The notes: generated by a model not told the origin, from the letters alone. Positions 1 through 11,831 are shown, counted from the first letter of the stretch. The stretch: 64,000 nt of DNA from Rugalucina vietnamica (GCA_964017185.1 OZ024876.1:1548001-1612000); one strand, 5' to 3'. Program-made: numbers and translations.

Positions 1-461
1 AAAAGCATGTTGAACAACAGAAACTTTTTTTAAACACCCTGCAGCCTTTTAGTGTAATATATTTCATTCCGTTTAAAAGCATATTCTGACGTTTCTATGT
101 CTCAAGGGGCCATCAAATCCTACTAAATGACATGTGTGATACACGCTTAGGAAGTAGGACATGATTAACACTAATGTAACTTTGACGGTAATTGAGCAGT
201 TCCGTTGAAACTTTCATTAATTAAAAAAGACAGCTCATTGTAATAGCTAAAACCATATGTTCAGTGTCCTTGCTAATGCATAAGTTTTGTTTGGTTTAGG
301 TATAGCTTCAAGGCTCAGTCAACATTTTTTCCGGTCATGTTGGGACAGAGCCACCGCTTCCTGTATATTCAACAAAAATTTGTAGAAGCTTGACCACGAT
401 GGACGTTGATATCAAACACATGGCCTCTCGCTGCGCTTACACAAAAATAAAAATAAATTAA
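1..461. other. Non-coding, no recognised feature
   Basis: AT-rich sequence with no convincing reading frame, RNA gene or repeat that I can match elsewhere in the window. Confidence 0.4.
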
Positions 462-670
462 AAGCTTTCTGTGGTGGTTCTTATTGTTTTATGTCTTGGT
501 GTTGAATTTTTGTGCTGTTAGCACCTTATATAATTATGTTTTCATTTTTTTTTTGTTATGCTTGGGTAATTGTGTAGCCACCTATTGGGAAAACAGCTGT
601 CCATTTTTCCCACCGTGATTTTTGGAGTGGGGAATTTCTTTCTGATTTCCTGATCATTGCCTACTTTTAC
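462..670 (+). mobile_element. Degenerate Naiad-like PLE 3' UTR fragment
   Basis: Follows the order of the 3' UTR of the full element at 27.5-31.1 kb: the CTGTGGTGGTTC stretch, the CCACCTATTGGGAAAA block, the TTTTTGGAGTGGG block and the CCTACTT end. It has diverged with small indels, so it is an old copy lacking all coding sequence. Confidence 0.75.
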
Positions 671-810
671 TATTTTAATGGTGATATAACGAACTGGTTC
701 AATTTGTTATTTAGTATTATCGAAATTGGTCAATTTTCTATCATGGATGCTTATCGTACATTGTTTAGCGTGTTTGATACAGTAAGCCGTCGCATCAGAA
801 AAAATGCATA

Positions 811-950
811 TGTGAAACGAGAGGCGCAGATCAGCTGTTCAGTAACTGCACAGCTGATAAGTGCCTTTGTTTTTGCTACACAGATAAAAATCGCTCCTCT
901 TCTACAATCCTAACATTCAAGCTTCTCGCCTGCTGCTGTGACAGTGCAGG
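811..950 (+). mobile_element. Family E MITE, partial copy
   Basis: Contains the family E central palindrome (GCGCAGATCAGCTG then CAGCTGATAAGTGCC) and the following CTTCTCGCCTGCTG-type segment. The GAGCCGC ends are missing on both sides. Peptides read through it are shadows of the repeat. Confidence 0.65.
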
Positions 951-3061
951 CTACCAAATTGTAGTTTTTCTCACGACTCACAGTAGAATTGACGAGAAAA
1001 CTAGTGTATTGAGGACAGGACCAACTTTGTTTTATTGTTGCCTATTTGTACCCTTTTCTTCGACATGCCAATGCACAATTTCCATTGGGTTTCGGTTCTT
1101 CGACATTGAAGTTGGGCATTTTCTACAGATACCGTATTATGTGTGCTGTACTGGTCTGTCGACACTTTTTAGTTTTAGTGTTTCATATCAATTTGTTGAA
1201 ATTGACATCAACTTTATCAAATGTATCTCTTTAGCATCTAAGAGATAATTTTCTATTACAGTTGGATAGACATCTTAACAACAAGTTTTACCTAGTCTTT
1301 GTAGACTGTTTCTTTAATTATAGATGCTACCATTTAGGTGTCATTGTTCAAGATTGCCTCAGCTTTATCTTATTCTAGTAAAATTATTGCTTTTCTGTAT
1401 TTCAAAGATATTGGGGCAATAACTAATTTGTTTTTAAAACCTTAATCAGATTTAAAATCTACCAGGGTTGTCTCAAGTCGAATCTACCGGGATTTAAATA
1501 AAAGCTTTCATTTGATCCAGTATCCCAGTATCGACAGTACTGTTTAGTCCACGTATTTAATGTATCTCAGTGGTTTCACTTGTTTTTTGTGCTTTTAATC
1601 AAAGTCCGATTCATCGCCGTACATGTTCATTTAAATTATAATTTTTCATACGGTAGGAGTGGTCTAGTCTATGAGGGGCGTTCTTTAATACTTGTCACTT
1701 GCTTGATTATTTTTTCTGTGGACAATCAATGAGAATGTTGTTCATATGTGGTGAAAGCCCAATCTTTTTCTGATCAGAATGGTATCAAAATTATTGCTGT
1801 CCGACGCACGGTCTTATAGTAATCGCATTTTAAAACAGGGTACAGTAATGACACTGCGTTAATTTTCATTTAATTTACAATATGCTATTTCGGTCCCTTG
1901 TATAGAAAAGGCTATAACTTTCGCAATAGTATATAAAGGTCCACTTTTATTTTACACATTATGTTGTCATTCATATGAGCAACAGAAAACACTTTTGTGG
2001 AATATTTTATTTTGACTTTATAGAGTTATTGCTCCTGCTTTATGACGTCATAACATTTTTAATATACGTCATTCAAAATCACCGCACAGGTTACACATTT
2101 TCGTAGTTTTAAATGTTGTCAATTGAATTGTGTGGTGAATATCTCAAATTGATAGTTATCTCAAGTTTGTGTAAAATGGTCTCAATGGACATTCGCTGTA
2201 AGTTACTATACAGGCAATTTAACATTTCCCGCACATATAAGGTGGAGCAGGTGCTTAATTTCAAAGAGAGCTGTCCCTCTCTTTCATAATAGAAACACTG
2301 TAAAATTTCATGATTGAAAACGTCAACCAAAACGCTTCTAGAACTTATCAAGTAAATAGATTTTTTGAAGTTGTAGTAGTATTTGTATATGCTATTATTG
2401 TGGCATGGACAGCTCTTCCACTGACATTTTGTGTTATCTTTCAAAATGTTATTACTCATAAACCAAGATTTTAGTGGATAAATAATCCAAAACTTATACC
2501 AATGGAATCAGCAAAGGTCTGACACAAAGCAGCATTAACATTTTGGATGAGTAATGACTGGACAGGAAATTATTAGGCTCTGAAACGTCTATTCCGACGT
2601 TCATTCAATTTTTCAACACGTAAAAACTGGCATAGTACTATGTTTACAGCTCTCGTAAAACTTGTAATTGCTGTTTTAGGAAAATAACTTTTCACCTATG
2701 CGTTTGCAAGGTTATGGAGATCCCACAGGTTTAAAATCGTGATTCTAACCCTTTTAATTCAAATATTATACTGTTTATTGGGGCAGGATGAAGAAGGTAT
2801 TTGCAGTGTCATAAGGGTGCCCCTCTTTAGAGTCTCAGTTTGCAATGATAAATTGCACCGTCCTAAAATTGTTGGGTAATTTCAATATCGCAAAGAACCC
2901 CTCTATAATTACCAAGTCTTTTTGCTCCGGTACAGATGCTGGTTTAGGAGAAATTGAGTCGATGACAAGAATTAAAGAACACCCCTCGTATAAGTGACTG
3001 CTTTGTTAATGTACGCAGTGATGTCATATAAACGAGGTAAAAATCAAACATTTGTTTTAAA
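951..3061. other. Non-coding, no recognised feature
   Basis: About 2.1 kb of AT-rich DNA. The longest open frames (for example 1009-1248 plus and 2109-2459 minus) show no domain, no splice-site support and no biased composition, so I do not call genes here. Confidence 0.4.
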
Positions 3062-3830
3062 TATCAACAGACTTAGGGTGAGGATTGGAGCTCTGTAAAG
3101 TCTATGTAAGCCCCCAGTAATTCGTTACTGGCCGTGCAAATGCGGATCTGTTTCTGTTGTTATTTATACTTATGTTGCGTGTTTGGCCGTTTGTTTGTCT
3201 GTTGTGTTCGTCGGGGTGTTTTTGATTTATTATCGTCGAGTTCCTGCTTTTCTTATCGGGCTCTTTGCGTGTGTTGGTTGTGCTATGGATGCCTTGTATT
3301 ATTTTTTCTGTTCCGCTCGGTGTCTTTGGGTTGTAATATTAATTTAGCCAGTCGAATACAGCGATTTTGTTTATTTGATCGCCCTTTGAACATTTTGATG
3401 AATCAGCAGAAATAGCATCCTTCCCACTTTGTATTTTTTGGTTGATGTTTTGGCTGTATATCAGTAAGATTTTGTGATACATGAGCACATTGTTTACTTT
3501 TATTCAAATACGTTTTGTTAACTAGGTTATACATTTTCAGCTGTCCTAGTAGACATGGTAATTTTGCTCCCTAGTAAAATGGGTTTAATAATGATATATC
3601 GAGGATGTACTTAGGAAAATTGGATTTTCGGGGTTCACCTCCCCCCAACCTTCATTTTTCGACTGTTTATCGTGCATGCCTCTCTGTTAAGCTCCTTGTC
3701 TTCAATTTCTGTTGAAACTTAGCCGGACGGCTACATTGTTTGAAAAGAGCTAGTTGGGACTTTAAATTTAATTACATCGATTCCTGGTCCTCTAGTCTTA
3801 CTTTGTGTATAATATTATACTGATCCACCA
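3062..3830 (+). repeat. Dispersed repeat family B, copy 1
   Basis: Matches 57345-57715 plus 58480-58790 in the same order: CCCCAGTAATTCGTTACTG, TTCTGTTGTTATTTAT, TGTTGTGTTCGTCGG, the CTTAGCCGGA block and GGGACTTTAAATTTAAT. The AGTAATTCGTTACTG start resembles the AAGCCCGCCAGTAA block of the Naiad 3' UTR, so it may be the 3' UTR of a second, related PLE subfamily. No coding part is seen. Confidence 0.6.
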
Positions 3831-4582
3831 AACGTGTTCACCTGTTCAATAAATAAGCGAGAAGAAGAAATAAAACACATTCTATTTTGTTTGAAATATT
3901 AATGTCTAATTGGCCAGATGGGGTGTCCCCTGCGGATTGTAATAATGATTAACCACACATCCAGCGCCGTGCGCCGTAAATAATTTAGTTTATTGATGCA
4001 ATCCTAATCATCAAATTGTACTGACTAATCAAGGATGGAATTATACGGCAAAGAAACGGTTTCGTGTCAAGTAAGGTATAATGGTATTATAGTGGTATAC
4101 GATTTCAGTCTTTGTCTGCGACTGGGAATCGTTTCAAACTACATAGGTCACGTTTTCAGACCATTGCTTGGGTAAGGTGTGATCGCAAATGACAAGCTTT
4201 TAACAATCAAGATGTCCACTTAATGTGTGAACTGCAAAAACATTTGATTTTAAACTTCATAGACTGACCCAGTCGTTACTTATACAGTGAAGGATAAAAA
4301 TACTCACAGGCCAAACTTTTCTAACTGGCTCAACAATAATTTATGTTTCCTTCTTCTAGAGGAGATTATATACTTACCCATAATTCTCAACCGAAAATCT
4401 GATTTTTATTTTGATAAAATGCGAACCAAGGAAACGCTGGAATTAAAACTTATATAGATTATTATTTATTCAGTCACCTTAGTTTGCAAGAAACCCCAAT
4501 TTTCTTTGCCTGATTTTGGCGACGTGATGAATTGATTTACTTGACAACCCTCAAACCCGAAATTCACAAACATCTACATGTA
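3831..4582. other. Non-coding, no recognised feature
   Basis: AT-rich sequence with no supported gene or repeat. Confidence 0.4.
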
Positions 4583-5266
4583 TACTGAACAAAAAAGAAA
4601 CGCAACAATAGGCCACCAAAGATTTTCGAGTTTAACGGCAAAACATTGATAATTTCAGGTCTGTTGCTGTATGATTCACATTCATGGGATGTTAGGGTAT
4701 ATCATGCAAAAATCTGATTTTCATTTCGATAAAAATTGAACGAGATTTTTTCCTCGTCTAAAATAATGCAAATCGGGAAAGATTTGCTCTGCGCATGCGC
4801 ACACTTTTAAACCTCCAAAGCATCAAGAAACAATGTCAGCTGCTCCCTTATTAAAATTCATAAAAAAGAAATAATGTTACACGACACACAAGCTCGTAAT
4901 TAAAACCGTCAAAATCTCTATATGTTTAATTAAAAGGGGGGGTAATTTCAATTTTATTTGCTTTATTTCTTTAACGTGCGAGTCATCTGCTGAGTGGTAC
5001 ATTGCAATTTTAAATGTGGGTTTATAGCGGATTTAAATCGTACCATAACTTTAATGCTTGCGCATGCGCACTGTGTGGTATACTACTTTCAACATGTCTA
5101 TGGTCGGCATCGAATAACTCCGTAAATACTCATCAAAATGAAAATCGGTTTGTTGCATTCGGAAGCCTAATACGCAGAAGTAGAAAATGCAATAATTTCT
5201 GATTGTATCATAGTTTGCTCAAAATTCAGTGGAATATAATTGTTGCGTTTCTTTTTTTGTTCAGTA
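4583..5266. mobile_element. TIR element with TA target duplication, no ORF
   Basis: Ends are TACTGAACAAAAAAGAAACG and its reverse complement (one extra A), each flanked by TA. The repeat continues to about 31 bp. Inside, matched inverted blocks recur at lower similarity (GATTTTCATTT near 4722 against AAATGAAAATC near 5137; GCGCATGCGCA near 4794 and 5060), so the whole piece is a weak palindrome. Non-autonomous DNA transposon, superfamily not determined. Confidence 0.75.
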
Positions 5267-5798
5267 TATAAACGATTTTGGGACAACATTTATCCATGCA
5301 AACATTAATGTTGCCTCAATGAGTTCATGGAGGTCAGTCTTGCGTTTGGGCTTAGCCTGGAACTTCCGTTACATGGCTGGAATTAATGAGAATTAGTTCT
5401 GGCAAGTCAAAGCCACCAAAATCAATACGGGGGTCTTTCTACCGACCACACCTGTTCAAGCTACCATTCGAGTAAAACTTGACCTTATTTAGAGCAAATT
5501 GTATGAACAAAATGATAAAATGAGGAATTAGGGCAGATATGTGACGTACTTCAATTGTTTAACCTCATTCAAACCTATCACGCATATCACTTTAGATAGA
5601 GATTCTATGTCTTTTGGTAGGTGTATCTATGACAAATAAAATGCACTTATATAATCATGGTCATTAGCATGCACGTGCAATTTATGCAAAGTAAAAAGTT
5701 GGTCACGGTCCGCTACACAAGGACTAATACCGCGATTCTCCCACTTTAAACGAAAGAATACGAATATGAAAATTAAATTTAACTAAGAAATGATACAT

Positions 5799-5803
<5 letters not shown>
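5267..5803. other. Non-coding, no recognised feature
   Basis: No supported gene or repeat. Confidence 0.4.

Positions 5804-5839
<36 letters not shown>
5804..5839 (+). repeat. Poly(A) tract, 36 A
   Basis: Uninterrupted A run next to the tRNA-like segment that follows. Read on the minus strand it is a T run directly after that segment, as expected for a Pol III terminator or for a SINE tail region. Confidence 0.9.
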
Positions 5840-5840
<1 letters not shown>

Positions 5841-6035
5841 ACGTCCCTGATTGGTTTCGAGCCCGGGCCGCCGGGGTTGAAATCCAATGCTGTAACCACT
5901 GAGCCAAAGAGTCGACTCCCTGACGCAGTATGTCAGAGATTGTACATATATGATACATTGTATCGAATAGTTGTGCTATTTATAGAAGCTACGCAACATG
6001 ATATAAATCTCGAATGTATGAGTGGTGCGATGGGA
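5840..6035 (-). repeat. tRNA-like segment, copy 1 of a duplicated pair
   Basis: On the minus strand it has an A-box-like GGCTCAGTGGTTAC and a B-box-like GGGCTCGAAACC with spacing typical of a tRNA, and upstream sequence shared with the copy at 6191-6385. Substitutions in the A box make it likely inactive. It is either a tRNA-derived SINE head or a duplicated tRNA pseudogene. Confidence 0.6.
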
Positions 6036-6190
6036 CATGACACACCCCTATTTCGAGAAAGTAATCATTTATAATTACGAGAAAGTCACTTTTATGACTG
6101 TATGACTCAAATGGTCCATTTCCAACGAGTCCCCATCTTACGACTATGAAAATTCGTAACTAATAAATAATGCATATTTTGAAAAAAATC

Positions 6191-6385
6191 CCACGTCCCT
6201 GATGTAATTCGAACCCGGACCGCCGGGGTAGAAATCCAATGCTCTAACCACTGAGCCAAAGAGTCGACTCCCTGACGCAGTTTGTCAGAGATTGAACATA
6301 TATTGTATCGAATAGCTGTGCTATTTATAGAAGCTACGCATCATCATATAAATCTCGAATGACTTGTAGGAGTGGTGCGATTGGT
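6191..6385 (-). repeat. tRNA-like segment, copy 2 of a duplicated pair
   Basis: On the minus strand it reads TGGCTCAGTGGTTAGAGC (A box) and GGGTTCGAATTA (B box), better preserved than copy 1. Both copies carry the same roughly 110 bp upstream on the minus strand, so the duplicated unit is larger than the tRNA part. No cloverleaf good enough to call a functional tRNA was found by eye. Confidence 0.6.
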
Positions 6386-6718
6386 TCCAACTTCAAGTAA
6401 TAATAATAAATAGTCGAAAAATTCAAATATATAAAATGTTTTTTGTTTAGCAATTATGACAAATATATTATCAGCATCAACATAGAGTCAAATAATAACA
6501 GTCAAACTTTGCAGAACCTCAAAACCTGGAGTCAGGACATGAGTTTTTGTTCTCTTGTTTGTTTTCCGTGTTTATTTGGTGTCAATTCTGTACGGTTTGT
6601 TATATCTTTCTTCTCACATTTCTCCGCAATGACCTTGATTTTATACTGTTACAATTGTAATGTAACATATTGCATTTTATCAAGTGCCTTTGGGCGTTGC
6701 AATTATCAGATATGTAAA
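6386..6718. other. Non-coding, no recognised feature
   Basis: An open frame at 6443-6733 plus is hydrophobic but has no recognisable domain and runs into the MITE that follows. Not called as a gene. Confidence 0.35.
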
Positions 6719-6945
6719 TTAACCCATATTTGACGAATGGACTTTCCCATCATTACCATTTGGATGAGTCCACTTTGATTTTAGGGGCACCAGGAGTGAT
6801 TTTGAATTTCTATCCCATTTTTCGATGAAATTTGTCTAAGCAAACAGAATAGCCCCAGATGGGACGCCGCGTTCTCTGTGTCACATCTGGGGCTATTCCG
6901 TTTGCCTATGTCCCATAAAAGGGACACCAGGCTTAAATGAGTTAA
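6719..6945 (+). mobile_element. TTAA-flanked MITE, copy 1
   Basis: Bounded by TTAA at 6719-6722 and 6942-6945, with short related ends (TTAACCCATATTTGA against TTAACTCATTTAAG reversed) and an inner palindrome AATAGCCCCAGATGGGACGC / GCGTTCTC...ACATCTGGGGCTATT. TTAA targets are typical of piggyBac-type elements. No transposase. Other copies are at 13694, 33026 and a fragment at 37898. Confidence 0.75.
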
Positions 6946-7090
6946 GATAGGTACGATATCTCATCAGTGATTAACAGATATGCATTTGCAAATGCATACG
7001 TAATCGACACTGATTTGTCCAGTGCTGATCCGATTTTTAAACTCCCATAATGCACACCAGCCTTAGATCTGAGCACATTTTCTTCAACAG

Positions 7091-7129
7091 CCACCAGTTA
7101 CGGGAAACCTCTCAAAACAGCCGACACAA
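7091..7129 (+). CDS. Candidate 39-nt exon upstream of the Ig exon
   Basis: A strong acceptor (ATTTTCTTCAACAG) precedes it and a strong donor (GTAAGAATT) follows. Read in phase 1 it adds about 13 residues (TSYGKPLKTADT core) that would join in frame to the Ig exon at 13392. The phase (1 in, 1 out) and small size match the other exons of this gene. Support is only splice signals plus phase, since a peptide this short cannot be recognised. It could be an alternatively used linker exon or a chance match. No signal-peptide exon was found in the window. Confidence 0.45.
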
Positions 7130-7433
7130 GTAAGAATTATCTTAATCGTTGTTTTCTTGCTCTGTTTTGCTGTAATGCGATTGTATAAAAATCACATCCA
7201 ATAGAAATTGAACGCACTAACATGTATGAGTCTGATCGACGGTAAATTATATGTTTTCGCACATTGCCAAGTACACTTTCAGATAAATATTTTATATATG
7301 GAACATGCTTTACAACAGTGTTTGATCCGATCTCTTGATAGTGGTTTTGATTTTTGTATGAAGGATGTGATAATGCATGTGATTTGTGCTGATTTGTTTG
7401 GCAAATATGTACATTTCATAATTGAGCCGCATC

Positions 7434-7658
7434 GTGAGAAAACCGGATTTTTGCCTAGGCGAAAACAAAGGCGCAGATCAGCTTCGCGGTAATCGCGAAG
7501 CTGATCAGCGCCTTTGTTTTCGCTACTCGGATAGTACAATTCCTCTTCTACTTAAATCCGAAATTTCAAGCTTCTAGCTCTTTTCTGAGCTTGTACAGGC
7601 CGGTTTGTGTCGGACCTGGTCGGAAACCCCGAAGACCGGTTTTCTCGCGTCGAGGCTC
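7434..7658 (+). mobile_element. Family E MITE, complete copy
   Basis: Starts GAGCCGCATCGTGAGAAAAC and ends with the matching inverted end (GTTTTCTCGCGTCGAGGCTC). The centre is a long palindrome (GCGCAGATCAGCTTCGCGG / reverse). No transposase. Reading frames through it give repetitive shadow peptides. Confidence 0.85.
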
Positions 7659-8621
7659 CATTGTTGTTTATCAATAGTTTCTTGGCATGTAAGTTCATTT
7701 CGCGTCTCGCTTCAGGCTTTCATTATATCGATTGTTTGTTTGATCACAATTATTGCATGGAGAATTTGCTAACTTACAAAGATGTGTATATTTTAAAATA
7801 TAAATTATTAACTTCCTGTCTTACTGCTATCAAATCTCATGCCATAAGATACTGTGAGACAGTATATGAAATTTCAAATAAAAATTGGTTTTGGTCAATA
7901 AAAAATTCTGGCGAGGTGCTCAGTAAATTGAAGTGTAGAGGGTTTCGTGCGACGAGCGTGTCCATATATGATTATTTCTACTCTGTAAACAACATTACCT
8001 TATAATCTTATTAAAGAAAAACTTCTGGATTTGAAAGAGTGGACCTTCAAAAGGGCATTTAAAACTATGCCTCACTTTATTTGGCCTGTAATGACAGAAA
8101 GGCCGTTTTCACTTCCTCTTACCAGTCGGTATACACTTTGGTGATGTCAGAATGTGTGCAACGCCTTATCCCATCTCCTGGATAATATTTATATTAGATT
8201 TGGGACCAAGTTATACAGACAAATTGTTGGAATTCCGATGGGTACAAACTGCGCACCCCTCGTAGCTGATTTATTTTTATACTGCTACGAAAGAGATTTC
8301 ATTGATTCATCAAGCTGATATTATCGAGGATTTTAATTCGACTTCTAGGTACCTCGATGACTTTTTAAACATTGACAACCCTTATTTTGAAGGTATGGTC
8401 AATCAAATTTATCCACCTGAACTACAGTTGAACAAAGCCAATATCTCAGATACCGAAGTCCCCGTTTAAGATTTAAATCTTTCTATTGCAAATGAATTTG
8501 TTTCTTCTAAAATTTATGATAAGCGCGATGATTTTGATTTTGATATAGTAAATTTTCTGTTTTTGGATGGTGACGTTCCTGGTAGTGCTTCTTATGGTGT
8601 ATACATTTCTCAACTAATTAA

Positions 8622-9178
8622 AAGGTACAAGTAGGCAAAGATCAGGAAAAGGCGCAATCAGAAAAAGATTCCCACTCCAAAAACCGCGGTGGGAAAAAAA
8701 AAAAAAACTAACAATCAGGTACTTATACCATGAAACATATCGTAAGCCGAATGAGCAGCTATTTACCCAATAGGTGGCCACTCAGTTACCTTAACTTAAC
8801 TTAAAATATGAAAACATACATAAGGCGCCAACAGCACAAAAAGAAAATTTAAACACCAAGACATAAAACAAAAAGAACCACCACAGAAGTATCGAGTTGG
8901 AACGATCAGTAACACAAAGTTACTGGCGGGCTTAAACCGGTTTTACAGGTACCTAACCTCACCCTCAGCTTCTGCAGTGGTACAAACAGATTGCAAGCAA
9001 TCCCTGAGGATTGGAAAAATAAATGGATCCGATGTACGGGGAGACGTTTTAGGGCCGCCACACGGCACAACCACAAGAACTCTGATATAAAAAGGTACAA
9101 GTAGGCAAAACAACAGTTGGACCCCAGTGGGCCAAACAACTTACAAGAAGCTCCTGCCCCAACCAACAAAAATGAGTT
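8622..9178 (-). mobile_element. Inverted composite of PLE 3' UTR pieces nested in a PLE copy
   Basis: On the minus strand it contains a shortened 3' UTR start joined to the PLE 3' end, then about 106 bp of other sequence, then the second half of another 3' UTR to its 3' end. Both units end (plus-strand view) in AAGGTACAAGTAGGC. TAATTAA flanks it at 8615-8621 and 9179-9185, which looks like a 7-bp target duplication. The other-sequence part contains GCCGTGTGGCGGCCCT, also found near 58010. Confidence 0.8.
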
Positions 9179-9618
9179 TAATTAAGTTTGCTAGAGTCTG
9201 CAATCATGTTACGGACTTCAACGCTCGAAATAAATGTTTAACGGCCAAACTTCTCCAACAGGGTTATCGGTATTATAAACTTCGAAAAACATTTTCTAAT
9301 TTTTATCGTAGACACTATGAATTAATTTCCAGATATAATGTTGGGTTGGGGACGCTTCTAGGTGAGGGCTTTTCGGTACCAGAATTTTATGGTGACTTGG
9401 TTTACAAATTTAAAAAACTTATTGGAAGGAATGATTTTTCTTTTCAGTTCAGAAAAATCATTACACGTTACAGACGTACAGGTTATAACTTGAATGTTAT
9501 GCGACATTCTGCATGCTTAGTTTTTAACCAAATCATGGTTGATGGCTATGCTGCCTTCTTTAATTGCACGCCGGTGGGTCGGGCGTCACACTCTATGATG
9601 ACCCCGACTAAAAGCTAA
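9179..9618 (+). pseudogene. RT C-terminal part of the interrupted PLE copy
   Basis: Encodes the region after the inverted insertion, beginning KFARVCNHVTDFNARNKC and ending in the conserved last residues before the stop. Closely similar to residues about 840-987 of the full element but with changed final residues (MMTPTKS). It is cut off from the upstream RT by the 557-bp insertion. Confidence 0.8.
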
Positions 9619-10570
9619 TCATTTTAGTTGGTTTGGGCAGGAGCTTCTTGTAAGTTGTTTGGCCCACCGGGGTCCAACTGTTGTTTTCCTTTTGCTCCGG
9701 AGTTAGTAAGTTATTCGGCGCCCAGGGATCTCCATCGTCGGGCAGCTTACTCAATCTGTTGAGTCCTCGTTTTTGATTCATCAGGATGTTTATCGTGATT
9801 TATCTGTTTGTTCTTGATGATTAATTGACTAGTTAGAGATTCACCACGAGGACCGAAGAACTAACTAAATGTTATGAACCACTGCAGAAGCTGAGGGTGA
9901 GGTTATGGCCATGTAAAATCGATTTAAGCCCGCCAGTAATCTTATATTACTGATCGTTCCAAGGCTATACTTTTGTAGTGGTTCTTTCGTTATATGTCTT
10001 GGTGTTTAAAATGTTTTTGCTGTTGGCGCCTTATGTATGTTTCCATATTTTAGTTAAGTTTAGGTAACTGAGTGGCCACTTATTGGGAAAATAGCTGCCC
10101 ACTCGGCTAACGATATGTTTTCATGGTATAAGTACCTGATTGTTAATTTAGTTTTTTCCCATCTCCGTTTTGGAGTGGAATCTTTTTTCTGATTATGCCT
10201 TTTCATGTTTTTTGCCTACCTGTATCCTTTACGTCTTCATTAAAATTTCAATCACATTTGTGGTTTCAGTCGATTTATAGGAAATTCTGCATAATGTGTG
10301 TTTCTCTTCTTCAGACAGGGCTAAAGGCAGACCACATTATGCAACCAAAGAAACAATGCATGTGCATGCTCAAATTATGAAAATAATGCAAGGCAGAAAT
10401 CAAACCTGATGTTCATTGCAAATGTATCTAGAATATTAGATGTTTTTGAAACGATATGTTTATTGTACTACCACTATTGTGTAATATTTTCATTTTGATA
10501 ATATCACATTGCTTTGTTATTTACCATGAAATTAATGTGGGAGTTATAAAATACACGTAGACTTATTGAC

Positions 10571-10813
10571 ATCAGGATAACATGTCCATGAAAACGTTTA
10601 CCCCATTAAACCACACTTAAATAAAGTAAAACTGGGGTAATCAGGCAGGGGTATACCTATTTTCTTATTTTTGATCCAAAACATCTATTGTTGGGTAACT
10701 CATTAGAATCGCCTCGGCGAGTATCCACAATTAATGTTTTGAGCCCAAAACATTCAAATATCAAAACGTTGAAAAGAAAATCTCTGTATATTGCATGGTC
10801 ATGTTTTCGTAAT
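10571..10813. mobile_element. Family M MITE, diverged copy
   Basis: Bounded by ATCAGGATAACATGTCC and CATGTTTTCGTAAT. The centre has the degraded palindrome AACATCTATTGTTGGGTAAC / TATCCACAATTAATGTTTTG with the CGCCTCGGCGAG core. No coding sequence. Confidence 0.8.
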
Positions 10814-11211
10814 CTTATATTTTCAGCTCGTCTTGCCTTTTCCACAACCACATCTTATATGAGCAAATTTTGCTTTACCACCCATAATATAATAATGCCA
10901 GTACATTTATATTTTTTTAAACTTCAAACACTGCCTCAGGTAATGAAGCCTTGAAATGCTATAAAGTATAGGCATTTTACTAAAGAAAAATAAGCAATGC
11001 AATATTTAGACTCGGTTGAATAAAACATCACGGCAATCAGAGTACAATCTCCGAATCAAGTCTATCTGTAATATTATTACCAGAACCAATTTTGACAAAA
11101 TGTTCTGTATCCAAGTGTGTTATAATGTTATTATTGTGCATGCCTTTCAGGGCCACAGAATCCATCATACTCATTGCCAAGTAAGTTTTACTGATATAAT
11201 TGAGCCATCTC
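10814..11211. other. Non-coding, no recognised feature
   Basis: AT-rich, no supported gene. Probably intron if the exon at 7091 is real. Confidence 0.35.
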
Positions 11212-11432
11212 GCGAGAAAACCAACAATTTAGTTTTCCGACAAGGTCCGACACAAACCTTGCTACATGTATACACTCACGCAGAATAGTTGGAAGCTGGT
11301 AATTTCGGTTTTGAGGAAGTATCGATTAGCACAAACAAAGGCACAGATCACAGAGCTGTGCAATTACTGCACAACTGATCTGTGCCTGTGATTTAACATA
11401 TGTAGTTTGTTCGTTTTATGTTGCGGCGGCTC
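11212..11432 (-). mobile_element. Family E MITE, diverged copy
   Basis: Reverse orientation: begins GAGCCATCTCGCGAGAAAAC with the GTCCGACACAAACC segment next, central palindrome (CACAGATCACAGAGCTGTG region), and ends GCGGCGGCTC. Confidence 0.8.
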
Positions 11433-11831
11433 GATTATGTGAGTTATTTTTTTTTCATTCTTACTTTCTCAACATATTGTCATAAGCTCTCATGGACATT
11501 CATGAGCGTGGTACGCTGTGACAAACGCCAAGTTTGTTAATAGAATAATGTAAAAAGCTAAATCAAACTTACTGGCAAACGCGAATTTAAATGATAATAC
11601 TAATGCTACTTAATGATAAAGAAATGAAATTCAAATTCTTAGCTTTCACTGAATCATGAAAAACTATTAGGCTGTTTTAATGTCCATGAACCCCGAAGGG
11701 TTTCTTGGAGACATTAAAGCAACACAATGTTGTTGTTTTTTCGTCATACTTTCAAAGCTAGAAAACTGAATTTCAATAATTATATTTACATTTAATATTA
11801 TTATTCAAAATATCAGATTTTCATTTGCACA
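11433..11831. other. Non-coding, no recognised feature
   Basis: No gene. A small inverted repeat lies near 11680-11720 (CATGAACCCCGAAGGGTTTC), too short to interpret. Confidence 0.35.

Larger units (their letters stand above)
7797..10225 (+). mobile_element. 5'-truncated Naiad-like PLE copy, interrupted
   Basis: Begins inside the RT coding region (matches from about 29180 in the full copy) and runs through the RT C-terminus, the stop region and the 3' UTR to CCTACCTGTATCCTT. The frame is decayed (a TAA where the full copy encodes the FLDL segment, small deletions and frameshifts). A 557-bp inverted composite sits at 8622-9178, splitting the RT frame. Confidence 0.9.

Noticed and set aside
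2109-2459. Minus-strand 116-codon ORF as a gene
   Set aside because: No recognisable domain, no splice signals of note, low-complexity AT-rich context.
5838-6385. Functional tRNA genes
   Set aside because: The boxes are present but by eye neither copy gives a convincing cloverleaf or clear anticodon loop, and both are embedded in duplicated repeat sequence.
7279-7539. ORFs with AQISCAVTAQLISAFVF- or KQRRRSASR-type peptides (many places) as genes
   Set aside because: All fall inside family E MITEs and are read through the palindrome. Such peptides are common annotation artefacts.
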